Shown here piece after piece: positions 1 to 11,900 of a stretch of 64,000 nt of DNA. Each line of letters begins with the position of its first letter. The stretch's first letter is position 1. The notes beneath the pieces are model-generated. The model did no database searches. It had not been told where the DNA came from and was given only the letters and a program-made list of their open reading frames with translations. The stretch is taken from positions 2,315,028 to 2,379,027 of the forward strand of contig JACEVL010000495.1 in assembly GCA_020284085.1 (NCBI GenBank), given 5' to 3'. The translations under genes were made by a program, and so were the position numbers. The DNA comes from Aporrectodea caliginosa. Its lineage: Eukaryota; Annelida; Clitellata; Crassiclitellata; Lumbricidae.

Positions 1-304
1 CAGTACATCCAAGACCAGAGCCTTGTACTATACTGGCATTAATGGTACAGATGAGAGAGATCACGGAAGGCAAGAAGCTCCTAACGACTATCTATAGGGG
101 TATGGAGAGCGTCGTAAGTTCCCCCATCGGGGTCTGAGGCGGAGCCCCAGAAGCCGACGCAATTTAGAGCATTTGATACCAAATGGAGTGCATTTTGGGC
201 TCTTGTTTGCCTCACAATTTTCAAAAGTTGGGGGGGGACGGTCCCAAGCTGTTCGAAAGTTGGGGGACGCGTCCCACGGGTCCCATAGGGTGGTTGCGCC
301 TATG
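1..304 (-). mobile_element. 3' part of a hAT-like non-autonomous element carrying LINE sequence (copy A)
   Basis: This stretch matches 31591-31895 over its full length. It ends in the same inverted-repeat end (GTGGTTGCGCCTATG at about 290-304). Bases 1-50, read on the minus strand, encode a reverse transcriptase scrap with the motif SIVQGSGLG, followed by the same non-coding core (GGTCTG-GGCGGAGCCCC-like) seen at 30.8 and 31.7 kb. The left end lies outside the window, so the target duplication cannot be checked. The strand given is that of the RT scrap. Confidence 0.7.
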
Positions 305-903
305 CCTGTGCATGCATTTTGTATGGAATAATTGGAACTTTTACCCTTTGCAAGCTCGCAGTGAGGATTAGTTCAGGGTCAAGCCAATCTTCCATGGCAT
401 GTCGATGCTGCTGTCTGTCTCTCTACCCCCTTCAACCCCTCCGTAGAGACAGAACAGCAATACTTGGGGAAGCACAATTGAACGAAAACCTATCAGAAAA
501 TTGGCTAGCTCGAAACGGACCGGTATGTTTTTAGGCCATACAGGTATCGGTTTCTCACCTGGTTTCACCGGCCAGGAGAGGTCGGTATGGCATACCGTCG
601 TTTCATATCGTCCCACTTCGAGCCAGGGGTGTCTATCCCCCCAAAGTCATTGGAGCAACTTCCCCCCTGCTCCTCTTCCTGCAGCCACTGTAACTGTGTG
701 TTGATTATGTGATAGGCGTAAACTGAATAAACTGATTTAAAATTTAAAGAAACTTTATTAGCAATTATAAGTGATTGAAAATGAAAACTGCGAGCACAAT
801 AGTACCACTGTGCAGACAACATCTGCTACAGACAGTCATAGTTGTCAATGTAATACTAGTAATTCGCACATAAATTCACATCAGCAGTACATGCATGATA
901 CAT
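305..903. other. Unassigned intergenic DNA
   Basis: No coding exon, RNA gene or recognisable repeat is visible. Short open frames here have no splice-site support and no familiar motif. Confidence 0.5.
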
Positions 904-1049
904 CAGGGTGAGAATTGCCAGGGGCTTGGGGGTTCAACCCCCCTTAGTCTTTCTTAGAGTCTCATAGTAAAGTCTACACTTCACACCAAAACTGCACATA
1001 AATCAACGTCTATCCCCTCCCCAGTTATTTTTTTACAATTCCCATACTG
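904..1049. mobile_element. hAT-type MITE, ~146 bp (copy 1)
   Basis: It aligns end to end with 8574-8717. It starts CAGGGTGAGAATTGCC and ends with the near-inverse ATTCCCATACTG. The flanks share only TACAT (896-903 against 1050-1057), so the target duplication is eroded or was lost. It is too short to encode a transposase and must have been moved in trans. Confidence 0.65.
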
Positions 1050-2475
1050 CAGTACATGCCATACACCAAAGAGACTTGGCCAAAACAATTAATTGACTGG
1101 AGTCTGGGGAAAAGATTGAATGACAATTGACAATAACCCTCACACGACATACAATAATAGAACAAAAACTAGGAGAAACGCCCGTAAGTGTACAGTGAGT
1201 CATGTCTATTTTGGCACCTTGTATTAAGCTGCATAAAACAGTAGGCTGCCTACCTTTTGTATTTGAAACCATGATTTTTCTTGCAGTGACTCTTCCATTT
1301 GTCCCCACGCACCAACATGTTGCAGCAAACTTCTAAGCATTGCAACTTCGCAATTCGCTTTTCTCGTGGAATTTCACTAGAATACTGTAATTATCTATCA
1401 GTAGGCTATTCACGATAACGATGACTTAGACCGGTGGTAGCCAACCTATGGCACGCGTGTCATTTGTGGCACGCCAGCCTATGACGAACGTAATACGGAG
1501 GACCTTGGAATTTTATGAAAAATTATGCTGGGTTGTTTAGTTTATAATTTTATCTATATAGAATCTTAGGCGCCTCCGTAGCTCCGTAGCTGCAGCGACC
1601 GAAGGCTGGGTCGGCCTGACGCTACAGACAGATGCAGCACAGGGGCTCGAATTAAGTTGGCAGGGAAGAGGTCAGCGGCAGGGTCATCAGTCGACAGGAT
1701 GTCAAAGTCCAATTTCTCCACAGCATATTTCTACTATGCAGAGATAAGAAGCCCAACTTGTTCCCAGTTAAGGATCGTAGGATCCAGGCCCACCGAAAGG
1801 GGGGGGGCAGAAGGAAAAATGCCCAGGAGCCTAATGCCTTTAAAAATATTACTGACACTTAACCACAATAAGTTTAAACTTCAAGCATCTTAATAATTAT
1901 TTAATTATTACCTTACTGCATGGTACGATATTTTATAAATTTACACTTCCCCAAATTTCTCATTGAGATCTCCCCCCCCCTATTTCTTGGGTGGAGCATT
2001 TGCTCCAAGGTTTACATGGTGTAGACGCCCCTGCTTCGAGCACTGCCTGAAACCGGTATACGGGCTAAATTGTAGTGGGGGTGTGTGCAAGTACTTAGTC
2101 CTTAGCTGTATTTTTTCTTCAGGCATCAGTTTAATGACATCTCATGGCAACATAGGCCGCTGACGTCACATAAAACATCGTACATTAACAATTTTGCAAA
2201 CAGCATGCACATTATACTATACAGGTAGTTAAATAAATTAACACGATTTCTCTTTAAACGGTTCCGGCTTAAACCCCCCAAACAAATGTGTCATCATATT
2301 TGAGTCTTAGTTTCATTTACTACCAAGGTATAGAGTCCTACAAGAATCATTATTGCTTATTCCAAACATTTCTAACATAAATTCAAGTTAAACGTATGAG
2401 CGATATTCAGTAGGCTATGCCTAGGCACTCATCATTAATAAACAAGAATTGTAGTTTTATATTATTATGCTATGT
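1050..2475. other. Intergenic DNA with a hAT terminal relic
   Basis: At 1431-1482 the sequence GTGGTAGCCAACCTATGGC followed by an inverted pair of GGCACGC motifs resembles a terminus of hAT elements known from many animals, but only one end is visible. The rest shows no exon, RNA gene or repeat that I can support. Confidence 0.4.
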
Positions 2476-2545
2476 TTGCGCGCGCGCACACGCACACACA
2501 CACACGCCCTCCCTCCCCACACACACACACACGCACGTATGCACA
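2476..2545. repeat. (CA)n microsatellite with CG interruptions
   Basis: Alternating GCGCGCGCACAC followed by two CACACAC blocks separated by a short C-rich spacer. It is a potential Z-DNA tract. Confidence 0.9.
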
Positions 2546-3176
2546 TTCTTATCTAAGTTTCTAAAAGACTTAAATGGATAGAGTGTCGGCGACACATGAA
2601 GAGAGCGTGGCATATTTATGCTTACGTGGCTTATCATATTTACAGTGAATAATTGCTTCCAGACGGTGTCACAACCCATTATTGTTCCCACCCCTCTGAC
2701 AAAATTTTATCTAACGTCTCCAAAGAAGAGCGTGACTAAGTCATTATCATTTATATTTACACAATCCAGTCAACATATTTATATCATTAGAAGGCATAGC
2801 GTAATGTTATAAAAAAATACGTCTCAAACTGGCAAGCCATAATTATAGGCTCAAGATGGTATTTTTGTTTTAAACCGTGGTACAGTTTTCAATACATAGG
2901 CCCAACAGCTTAGGAATCTAGAGGCGGTCGAGAGAGAATGTTAATATTGTTTTCAATATTATAATTGTTTTCGAGTATTGCTCTGTAGGTCCAGAGATGC
3001 CAAAGATATTTCCCAGCCCCCAGACATATAAGCCCGAGGAGGCATTTTAAGACCTCCTTGTTCAGCCCGTGGAAACCCAACGCCTCGAGCGTTCTGTTGT
3101 GGGATTAAAGGTCGGGCAGACAGTGATAGTCTGTTCCACGTCTGTGCACAACTACATGTACTTTGCTGTTTCAAAG

Positions 3177-3236
3177 AAATATATATATATAAATATCCAT
3201 ATCCATCCGATATCCATATATATATATATATACACC
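3177..3236. repeat. (TA)n / ATATCC simple repeat
   Basis: Two ATATATAT blocks flank several ATCCATAT units. Confidence 0.85.
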
Positions 3237-3544
3237 GGAAAGATGATCATGTTGCCAATGTTGGAAATGTTTTAATGCATGCGAAAAGCAAGATACATTC
3301 AGCCACTGAAGCTGCTCTGGGGTTTAGCTTGACCCGTTTAATACGAATTAATGAATTTTTAGCCGTAAGCATACAACGGCTTGATTTATTTTGGGGGGGC
3401 TTCGGCTTGGGGCTTAAGCCCCCCAAGCCCAACGCTAGTTACGTCCCCTGTGAATGAATCCAATGAACTTCCAAATGGTTGGATGAAAACTTCCGACGTT
3501 CGACTGAAAACTTCTGTGCCAGCCTTCAACGCTTTCATGTCTAC

Positions 3545-3790
3545 TCTTCCCCCATTTGTCTACTAATAATTATTATTGTCTAATAATTAGTTTTTGATGT
3601 TTGGTAATTTGGTAATTCTTTATGTCTACTCTTTGCCCAATTGACTACAAATTGTCTAATAATTAGTTTTTAATATTTGGTAATTCTTTCATGTCTACTA
3701 ATTGTCTAATAATTGGTTTATAATGTCTACTAATTGTCTACTAATTGTCTACTAATTGTCTAATAATTAGTTTTTGATGTTTGGTAAGTC
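3545..3790. repeat. AT-rich irregular tandem repeat (CTACTAATTGTCTAATAATT-like)
   Basis: TCTACT, AATTGTCTAATAATTAG and TTTTTGATGTTTGGTAATT recur in varying order across about 240 bp. It runs directly into the G-rich repeat at 3.79 kb. Confidence 0.8.
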
Positions 3791-3793
3791 AGT

Positions 3794-3897
3794 ATAGGGG
3801 TAATTGTCCGGGGGGTTATTGTCCAGGGGGTATTTGTCCCGGGGTTATTGTCCGGGGGTTATTGTCCGGGGGTGATTGTCCGGGGGTTATTGTCCTG
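3794..3897. repeat. G-rich minisatellite, unit GGGGGTTATTGTCC
   Basis: About eight consecutive units of 12-14 bases with runs of 4-6 G separated by TTATTGTCC or variants. The spacing between G-runs is about 9 bases, so a G-quadruplex would need long loops. The array stops abruptly at TGTTACCG. Confidence 0.9.
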
Positions 3898-4560
3898 TTA
3901 CCGATCCGTGATACCTTTGAAACAAAAGGACTACATGCCGTGACAGATAAGCAATACGAAAAAGATGATAACAGAATTTGGAGAAAGAAAACAAGCGGCT
4001 ACACTTGCAGCAAGTAAAGAACCATAGCGTATACACTTAAATCAACAGCAATTATCTACACTGAACACAAAAATAGTTTGACACTCGTATATGCTGTTGG
4101 AGTTCTCTAAAGGGCTTCCTACAAATGTCCCTTTAGCCACACTGACATTACCTAAGAGAACAGAGGAACCTATCGGCAAAAGCAGACATCCACCTGCTAC
4201 TTGAATTGGCAGGGAATATATTTAGCAGCAAAAAAATTAAATATTACCTTGACCAGGCTAGTTGTGCGTTCGCTTAAATTTTCTAGTTTCAGCAAACCCT
4301 GCAAAGATGGCAAAAGGCGCTATATAAATTCCTGCTTACACTGCATTACATAACGTTAGCCCAACCTGGCATCAACCTATATATAGCTCAACTGCAGAAC
4401 ATTGACGAGAGAAAGCGATGCCTTTTCACAGCCAGACTGCATAATATAAAAAAAACATAAAATCAATGAATAAAGATTAGTCATCCAAGAGATAAAAGGC
4501 AGAAATGACGCGCACGCTGAATATCAAAAATAAATAAAATTAATAACTAAAATTCGCAGG
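3898..4560. other. Unassigned intergenic DNA
   Basis: No exon, RNA gene or repeat family is recognised. A GCGCTATATAAATTC motif at about 4317-4332 is the type of sequence that ends LINEs and SINEs elsewhere in this window, so a short + strand LINE/SINE 3' relic probably ends there. Confidence 0.4.
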
Positions 4561-4565
4561 GCACG

Positions 4566-4765
4566 TTGAAGATTCAGCAGCAGCAGCATCAGAAGCAGCA
4601 GCAGCAGAAGCAGCTCGCAAGAGAATACATCGATTAGGCGGAGAGAGCAGCCATGCACTGAGCTGAATAATAAGTCACGGATGCAGAGAAGCATATTGAT
4701 CGGAGGAAGAGGAGGATGAGGAGGATCCCACGGAGGAGGAGGAGGAGAAGGAGGAGGAGGAAGGG
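4566..4765. repeat. CAG-rich and GGA-rich triplet tracts
   Basis: Imperfect AGCAGCAGC repeats at about 4575-4617 and GAGGAGGAGG repeats at about 4700-4764. Open frames through them give homopolymer-like peptides and are not evidence of genes. Confidence 0.85.
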
Positions 4766-4894
4766 AGAAGTGGCGGAGGCTAATGACCGTCATATCTGTC
4801 GTTTGCCAGGCTCCGTTATCATTGCGACGACGACCTTATGTTTTATTAATACCAACGGCTATAAATACATCGCACGATGTGTTCAGAGGTTGTT

Positions 4895-5380
4895 AGGTGA
4901 AGGAAAGAGAAGATTGGAGAAAAGGATGGATCGGGAGAGAAAGAAGAGGTGACCGAAGAAAGAAGGATGGGTTGGAAGGAGATAGAGAACAAAGACAAGA
5001 GAAGAAAGGATGCATCGGGAGAGAAAGAAGGGATGACCGAAGAAAGGAGGATGGATTGGAAGGAGATAGAGAGCAAAGACAAGAGAAGAAAGGTTGGATG
5101 AATGGACAGAGGGAGAACAGACCACAGAAGACAGGCTGGGCTGGAAGAAGATAGACAGCAAAGGCAAAAGAAGAAGAAAGGACGGATCGAGAGAGTGGAG
5201 AAGATATCATAGAAGAGAGGATGTGTTAGAAAGAGATGACAGAAAAGGCAAGAGAAGAGAAGATGAATCGGAAGAGGGATAAGAAAGCATATAGATGAGA
5301 GGATGTGTCGGGAGAAGATAGACCGAAAAGGCAAGAGAAGACAGAATGGATCGAGAGAGTGGAGAAGATACTCTCTGTCT
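4895..5380. repeat. Purine-rich minisatellite, ~84-bp unit
   Basis: The segment starting GACCGAAGAAAG at 4951 recurs at 5035, giving an 84-bp period, and degenerate units continue to about 5380. One strand is almost all A and G (GAAGAAAGGATGGAT-like), which favours triplex or H-DNA. The long open frames on both strands are by-products of the composition. Confidence 0.85.
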
Positions 5381-5557
5381 AAAAGCATATTCTTCGTGTC
5401 ACCTGATTTTACATTGAGACGTAAATAACTGCAAAATCAATACCACACAGCCGACGTAGGCTGTAAGCCAGACTTCTTCTGTTGGTGGCCTATATGTGTG
5501 TCGCCTCCGTTATTTTTAACTCCGCTGTTTTATTGGTGTGCTTGTTTGACTGTATGC

Positions 5558-5558
5558 T

Positions 5559-5592
<34 letters not shown>

Positions 5593-5609
5593 CGCGTGTG
5601 CATGCGTGC

Positions 5610-5641
<32 letters not shown>

Positions 5642-5692
5642 CAGAGACAGACAGACAGACAGACAGAGACAGACACAGAGTGTGCGTGTGTG
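5558..5692. repeat. Compound (TG)n(CG)n(TG)n(GA)n(CAGA)n microsatellite
   Basis: TG repeats, a GCGCGCGCGCG core, more TG, then AGAGAGAG and ACAGACAG blocks. Confidence 0.95.
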
Positions 5693-5699
5693 TATGTGC

Positions 5700-6190
5700 C
5701 ATTACTGGTTAACCATATCATTCAGCTGATTGGTTTCAGAACCATTTCTAACACGTCCCATAATCCTGCATACAATTCCTACCAACGCCTGATAGATATC
5801 GATAGTCCATCCCTCAACTCTAATAAATCCTGGTGCAATATCCGCTCACCCCACCCTCCATTTGCACAACCCACCCAACGCTCCCCATTTCGCTCTCAGC
5901 CTTCTCCTCCTTCTCTTCGTCCATCCGGTTCTAGTTTCCCGTGCTTCTGGCTTGCAACCAAAGTCCATCAATACCAAAATCCCACTCCCTTTCCCGTCCG
6001 AGCAGAACACCAATCGCAGAATGAGGCCGACAGAGAGAGACAGACAGAGACACAGAGACAGAGATAGATGCAGACAGAGAGAGAGTGGCAGAGAGAGTGG
6101 ATCACGTGACAAGAGCAATCGACAGAAAGGAATTGAATAAATCGATCTTCTCTCCTATTTACGAATATACGAATCGAATCCACGAATTAC
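5700..6190. other. Unassigned intergenic DNA with GACAGAGA tract
   Basis: Pyrimidine-rich DNA followed by a GACAGAGA-rich stretch at about 6028-6100. No exon is supported. Confidence 0.45.
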
Positions 6191-6192
6191 GA

Positions 6193-6432
6193 ATCTCCAT
6201 TATTCAAGCAATCCAGCGTGAATTTACTCTCCATTATTCAAGAAATCCTGGGTGAATTCACTCTCCATTATTCAAGATATCCTGGGTGAATTTACTCCTG
6301 GGTGAATTTAGTCTCTCCATTATTCAAGAAATCCTGGGTGAATTTACTCTCCATTATTCAAGAAATCCTGGGTGAATTTACTCTCCATTATTCAAGAAAT
6401 CCTTGGTGAATTTCCTGGGTGAATTTGCTCCT
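6193..6432. repeat. 34-bp minisatellite (CTCCATTATTCAAGAAATCC-type)
   Basis: The unit starts at 6195 and again at 6229, a 34-bp period, with about six further complete or truncated units. Some units contain only the TCCTGGGTGAATTT half. Confidence 0.9.
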
Positions 6433-6949
6433 TTCGGCTTCAGCAACTGCTGCGACAAGGCTACGGATAGCAACCTCTGTTACAGTATTTTATAGATCTA
6501 ATGTAATATTGTTTCAATGCCGCTGCCTAAACAGTGTGATTCTCAATAACACTAACGGTACCGGTAACGAAAATATTTGCTAACGAAATCAAAATGATTT
6601 CGTTAACGATAACCATAACTGCAACTAAATAATAACTATCACTCTAAATAAAATAACACTAACGAAAATTCTTTGTTGTTTTCGTTACAAAAATAAAAAA
6701 TAAAAAGTACGATATCGATAAATATGAGAGCGTGAATATGTGCTAACTCTAATAGCTTATATTCGCTCCGGATTTTGAATTTGTAAATTAGCCTAGTAGT
6801 AGTGGCGCACTTATACTCAATTTAGTCATCTGTGAATGTTTCTATAATTGCGACTCAAGTTGACTGGCGCAAATTCGCAAAATTGGTATAATCGTAGTAA
6901 TCTTGTAGTCAAAATTGTCTCTGAAGATCGTGGGAATGCTGATCCCTTT
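6433..6949. other. Unassigned AT-rich DNA
   Basis: Irregular AACGAAAAT / ATAACTAT motifs at about 6545-6720 look like a decayed tandem repeat. No exon or RNA gene is visible. Confidence 0.4.
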
Positions 6950-7057
6950 TGGGACTCCTCTTGCGGCCAATCCTGATACTTTATGTTGAAATGTTATGTG
7001 TTTTTCATTTGGCTTCAATAAAAGAGATTTGATTGATTGATTGATTGATTGATTGAT
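6950..7057 (+). mobile_element. LINE 3' end with (ATTG)n tail
   Basis: TTTTTCATTTGGCTTCAATAAA followed by GAGATTTGATTGATTGATTG has the layout of a LINE 3' UTR: a polyadenylation-like AATAAA then a tetranucleotide tail. No coding part of the element is recognisable next to it. Confidence 0.5.
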
Positions 7058-7818
7058 ACAAGTAGCCTAGGAAGTACTAACCAGTCACAGATAAAAGTTC
7101 GTGCATCATCACCGGTGTTGGTATTAATGAGGGGAGTTATGTGGCCGGATCATAGCCGGTAAAACATACGACTAATCTACTCAATCTCAAATATCACCAC
7201 CCACCTACATAAAAAGAAACCTGCCCTGCAGAGAGTGATAGAATGAGGCGTACAGAAGGGAACTTGGCGAAGACAATCAAAACTGGTGAGATATTAGTGT
7301 GCAGTAAAAGTAATAGACTCGACTGTGCCAATGGCTGTGTTCTTCAATGTCTTTGGTGATTTTGCGGGCTTTACAACGTCTATCTTTGTTTCTAGGTGTC
7401 ATTATAATAGACTGTGTCTGTGTGTCATGTATTTAGTAGAAGTGCTTCAAACAGCCGTGCTGCTGATGCAATATTTCATATTACGAGACTGAGGAATAAT
7501 AGTCTACATTAAGGAGATTGAGTGTTGTTACAGCTTACATAATTATCGTAAGGGTAATTTATTCTATATTTTTCAAAGTGAAAACAATAATTCAAAGCAG
7601 GCTACTAGATCACACTGGAATAACTAACCCTTGACATAAGAACTGGTGAATTTCTAGTATCAAGGCTAAGTATAGTCATGAAGCTGAATGCATCCATTCT
7701 TCAAAGCCTTTCGAAGATTAAGAAAATTGTGTACCGCCTCTTAAAATGCACTTCTGCTGCTTTTGTAGACAAATTCGCTTAGCCTTATTGTAACCAAGTA
7801 CTAACTTAAGTAAAAATC
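7058..7818. other. Unassigned intergenic DNA
   Basis: No supported exon. A short frame from an ATG at about 7243 to a GGTGAG site was considered as a first exon for the downstream Ly6 gene but encodes no signal peptide. Confidence 0.4.
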
Positions 7819-8190
7819 CAGTAACTATAAATATAACTAAAGAATAATACTAGCTATAACTGTAACTATAACTAAAATGAAAAACCATTAACTATAAATA
7901 TAACTAAAGAATAATACTAGCTTTAACTGTAACTATAACTAAAATGAAAAACCATTAACTATAAATATAACTAAAGAATAATACTAGCTATAACTGTAAC
8001 TATAACTAAAATGAAAAACCATTAACTATAAATATAACTAAAGAATAATACTAGCTATAACTGTAACTATAACTAAAATGAAAAACCATTAACTATAAAT
8101 ATAACTAAAGAATAATACTAGCTATAACTGTAACTATAACTAAAATGAAAAACCATTAACTATAACTGTAACTGTAACTAAAATAAAATC
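7819..8190. repeat. 67-bp AT-rich tandem repeat (about five units)
   Basis: The word TAGCTATAACTG or its variant starts at 7851, 7918 and 7985 and continues with the same spacing, giving an exact 67-bp period. Within each unit a shorter TAACTATAAC word also repeats, so the 67-mer arose from a 6- to 12-bp subrepeat. Units are nearly identical except one TAGCTTTAACTG variant. Confidence 0.95.
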
Positions 8191-8565
8191 ATCTGTAAGG
8201 AGAATCACACTGTGTCCAAATAATAAACGAAATCTAATTGGATCACTATAATTTACTGCGAGATCGGCTAACAGAAAGAAGTTTATGGAAATACATGGAT
8301 GCAGTTTCTTGGTATAAAGAAGACAGATTGGCAAAATTCATCAAGTGCCATTTTGAAAGTATCATGAGATGCCCGAAACACCGTCACAATGTTATGGGTT
8401 AGACTCTGAGAAAGGAGTTGATGCGTTGGACATTAACCAAGACGACATAAGAAGGAGGATTTAAGACGAAAAACAATGAAGACTTTCAAATTGGAAGACT
8501 GCAGGAAAAGACAAAACATCGGATCAGGGATGCACATTCTGGATATGCGTTGCCCTCTTTTCAAT
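8191..8565. other. Unassigned intergenic DNA
   Basis: No exon, RNA gene or repeat recognised. Confidence 0.4.
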
Positions 8566-8573
8566 ACCTGGAT

Positions 8574-8717
8574 CAGGATGAGAATTGCCGGGGGGTTGGT
8601 GGGGGTTCAACCCCCTAGTCTTTTTTAGGCTCCCATAGTAAAGTCTACATTTCACACCCAAACTGCACATAAATCAACGTCTAAGCCCCCAGTTATTTTT
8701 GGACAATTCCCATACTG
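8574..8717. mobile_element. hAT-type MITE, 144 bp (copy 2) with 8-bp TSD
   Basis: Imperfect terminal inverted repeats (CAGGATGAGAATTGCC; the other end reads CAGTATGGGAATTGTCC on the opposite strand) are bounded by a perfect 8-bp direct duplication ACCTGGAT at 8566-8573 and 8718-8725. Eight-bp target duplications and CAG-type ends are characteristic of hAT elements. There is no coding capacity. The second copy is at 904-1049. Confidence 0.85.
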
Positions 8718-8725
8718 ACCTGGAT

Positions 8726-9770
8726 AGGTAATGCCACGGCCATTCGCCAAATGTTATTCGTGAAACCGAGCAATATCGTGGCTAATCAGTGTATTTTACC
8801 GCAAAACCAACTTCTAGACCATTCAAACATCTACTGTAGAAATCGCTACTAAACTAAAGACTGTGGTAGACGCCAACGGCTTTTAGTCATCGCCATAGAC
8901 ATGAACAAACACAAATAAGCCATAGAAATAAATGATCAACAATTATAAACTCCATGCAGTTGACCTGGAAACTCATAGAAGCTTCTAATAACAACGAAAA
9001 GGTGATAATATAAGGAGTGCCCGTCGGGAAAAGAGCAGATTTGAGCGTAGACATTGTAAGCATTGATTCGGAGTTACGCAGAGACTCGGATCAGAGACGC
9101 TTTAGATAAAGAACAAGACGCGATTCTTGTTTAATAGACAAAGATTGATAGAGACGGTTACTGCTACGTTTTTCCGAACGCAAGATATCAAATAAATATC
9201 ACTTCTAAGTTCTAACTGAGTTGTGGATGTGTCAACCTGAATTTCTTTCTGTTAAACGAATATTTGATGATAATGATGACGAACGCGTCTCTCTGTTGCC
9301 AGGAGCCTCCAGGAGGTAATACAGACGAAATGGCGATGCTACTGAATTTGCATCAGAGATGGTATAGACATTTAATATGATATATCTGTCACTGAGTAAA
9401 TTTCCATTGGCATACATAATAATAGAATGCTGTCGCGCACTGTGCCTGAACTAAATCGATTCCATCGGACTGGTCAGAAGACTCAGAAGTAGACGGCGCC
9501 TGCACTGGCGTGTTTACACACCACCATTGCTAGAGATTGAGTTTCTTCTTAGAACCTTTTGTATGAGTTCAATCCATTTATTATTATTATTTTTATGCTC
9601 CGAGGAGGAACACAGGATCCCCCAGGGACTTAAACATTAATTAAGAACAGTGGAAAGACGTCTGTTAGCCAGATGGCAGAATGGCGCCAGTTCCGGAAGG
9701 AGTGTGTAGATGGAGTGCATCATACGACCTCTGTATAGCGGATTGAAGGTGTTGGGAAAGCTCAATACAT
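8726..9770. other. Unassigned intergenic DNA
   Basis: No exon, RNA gene or repeat family can be supported. Confidence 0.4.
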
Positions 9771-9771
9771 T

Positions 9772-9903
<132 letters not shown>

Positions 9904-10149
9904 TAAAGACATTTTAAAGCGAATCAACTATAGCATCAATTAGCACAGCCTCAAAGGCACGTGCAACGGCCATGAACGAAGTTCGAGCGATAGCGATAGC
10001 AATGTACGATAATCCAGACAGATAGGCCTATTTATGAAATCAAAATGTTGCTAGAGAATTGATATCCTTGAGGAATGAAGTTTTCTTTAATGTAGAAATG
10101 TTGCATAAACACGTCGTTATTTTGACCTGCACGGAACCTCATGCATTGA

Positions 10150-10600
10150 GCCCACACTCAAGACAACTGACATCTCTACATATATATATGCTCGATGTCT
10201 TGCACTGGCTTCCTATCACTGCGCGCATCCATTATACGATCCTCTTTCTAGTCTCAGGCGCAGCTGAGCAGTGCCCCGAAGTATCTTTCTGACTGTATGC
10301 GAAAGCCGTTATCTTCGACCTCATCTCGTTCCTTGCGCTCTGCTGATTGGCTTGATCTTTTTGTTCCTAGGACTAGGACTGCCTTGGCTCAACGCCGGGC
10401 ATTTGCTGTGGTTGGTCCCTCTACTTGGAATGACCTTCCCCCTCATTAAGGGCTAAAACTTATGACTAGTTTTTCCTCTTTGGTCTCTCGTTCTTTAAAG
10501 ACGTTTCTTTTCCTCTGGGGTTTTCGTGCTGAGAGCGCTTCTGAATAGTTATTCTGAGAGAGGCGCTATATAAATCTTTAGATGCAATACATCGAAATGA
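10150..10600 (+). mobile_element. LINE (L2/CR1-type) 3' end, array copy 1
   Basis: The + strand encodes the C-terminal end of a non-LTR reverse transcriptase ORF: LHWLPITARIHYTILFLV, followed in shifted frames by PSTWNDLP-like words. This matches the conserved tail (LHWLPV-R--YK-L, then LRSS, then P-LWN-LP) of vertebrate and invertebrate L2/CR1 elements. The 3' end is GCGCTATATAAATC with an ATGCAATACA tail. In this copy the frame is broken near 10258. Confidence 0.8.
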
Positions 10601-11616
10601 GTTGACTGACAATAGATGGAGCACGAGAATGTAACAAAGATGAGCTCAGGACCAGAAAGAGCAAACTAATATTCAAGAGAGTGAAGGAATATAATCAGCC
10701 GATGGATGGTCTGTCTCTCTCTGCTATAAGCGAAGTCAGAGTGTTTACAAAATTCCAGGATGAGTCAAAAACCATTCAGCGTCTGCTTTGTTCATGTTGT
10801 TAGGTCATGAAAACATTAGATAATCACACAACATCGTGACAAACTCAAATTACTAAAGGAAGGCTCGATGTTATTTATAGATGCCCTACAGAATTTAGCT
10901 TCTCTCATAGAAATGGCAGCAGAACAGCCAACAGTCTTTTCTATAAAACGGTGCTTGGTCTAACGATAACATGAGACCAAGACCAACTTCTATAGCTCTG
11001 TTATCGCAGAGCACAAGACATCAATGGACTGTCACTTCTAAGTGGCATGGCATTCTAAAAGCATGATCCATCGGACAGAACCAGTCGCGATAAGGGATTG
11101 CCGCTACCACCACTCCCACAAACCTCTGAGACTCGATAACGTGTTTTAGTTTAAAAGAGTGACGCATAAAATGCCTAACATCGGCCGCCTCAGCGATGAA
11201 TGGCTGAAGCGTTATATCTCTGTGCCACTTAACGTCTAAGCCTCGGTTCATCGGACTATCACTCAGTCGATGGGGGAATAAATGAAGCTGCTGCTGAGTC
11301 CATTAGACTGATCCATCCGCTCGTTCGTATGTGCGTTCGTCGGTCGTAAGTTCTATCTGGAACCGGATGCAGGAGGCAGCCGACGTAGCAGAGCATCAGC
11401 GTAAGAAAAAAAACAGCACTGCACAAATATGAGCTTAATGCCAACAGCCACGGACCTAAATTAAGGCGTTGAGGTTAAAGTGGAAGAGACTGAACCGCAC
11501 AGGATGGAGTAAGATTCAACGCCAGGCGCCTATGCATGAATGCTGAGATTGTTCATAAGTGAGTGCAGACTAAGCTAACTTCAGCACTGAAAATGATAAC
11601 CCCTACATGCACATCA

Positions 11617-11900
11617 CTGGCCCAGTTGGCTACATTGGTTAGAGCGTACAGGGTGCGTCCCATACTCCTCTGTGTAAGAGAGTGTGGGATCGCGGTTCGC
11701 CTCCCGATGCTGGCTTCAGAGATTTAAATCTCGGGCTGTCATGGTACGTTCACGTGGATCTTAAATGTCGTGGCGCCCATTCAAAAGGGCAAGCGGTGGT
11801 GAAGGATCTCATCCGATCAATTCATTGACAAATGAGCAGGGTCACTGAGGTCATACGGTGATTACGGTCGCTGTATAAAACGTGTACATTTATATTTACG
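11617..11900 (+). mobile_element. tRNA-derived SINE, array copy 1
   Basis: The head has an A-box-like GTTGGCTACATTGGTTAGAG and a B-box-like GCGGTTCGCCTCCC about 60 bp apart, as in a Pol III promoter. A tRNA-unrelated body follows and the 3' end reads CGCTGTATAAAACGTGTACA. It is equivalent to 14904-15187 and 18200-18472. Confidence 0.7.

Noticed and set aside
3794..3897. CRISPR-like array
   Set aside because: Units are contiguous with no spacers, in a eukaryotic genome; it is a minisatellite. No CRISPR array is present in the window.
4846..5388. A 180-residue minus-strand Ser/Phe/Leu frame
   Set aside because: The purine-rich 84-bp minisatellite lacks stops on this strand; no start context or domain.
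7243..7291. A first exon for the Ly6 gene (short ATG frame ending at a phase-1 GGTGAG)
   Set aside because: The peptide MRRTEGNLAKTIKTG is not a signal peptide.
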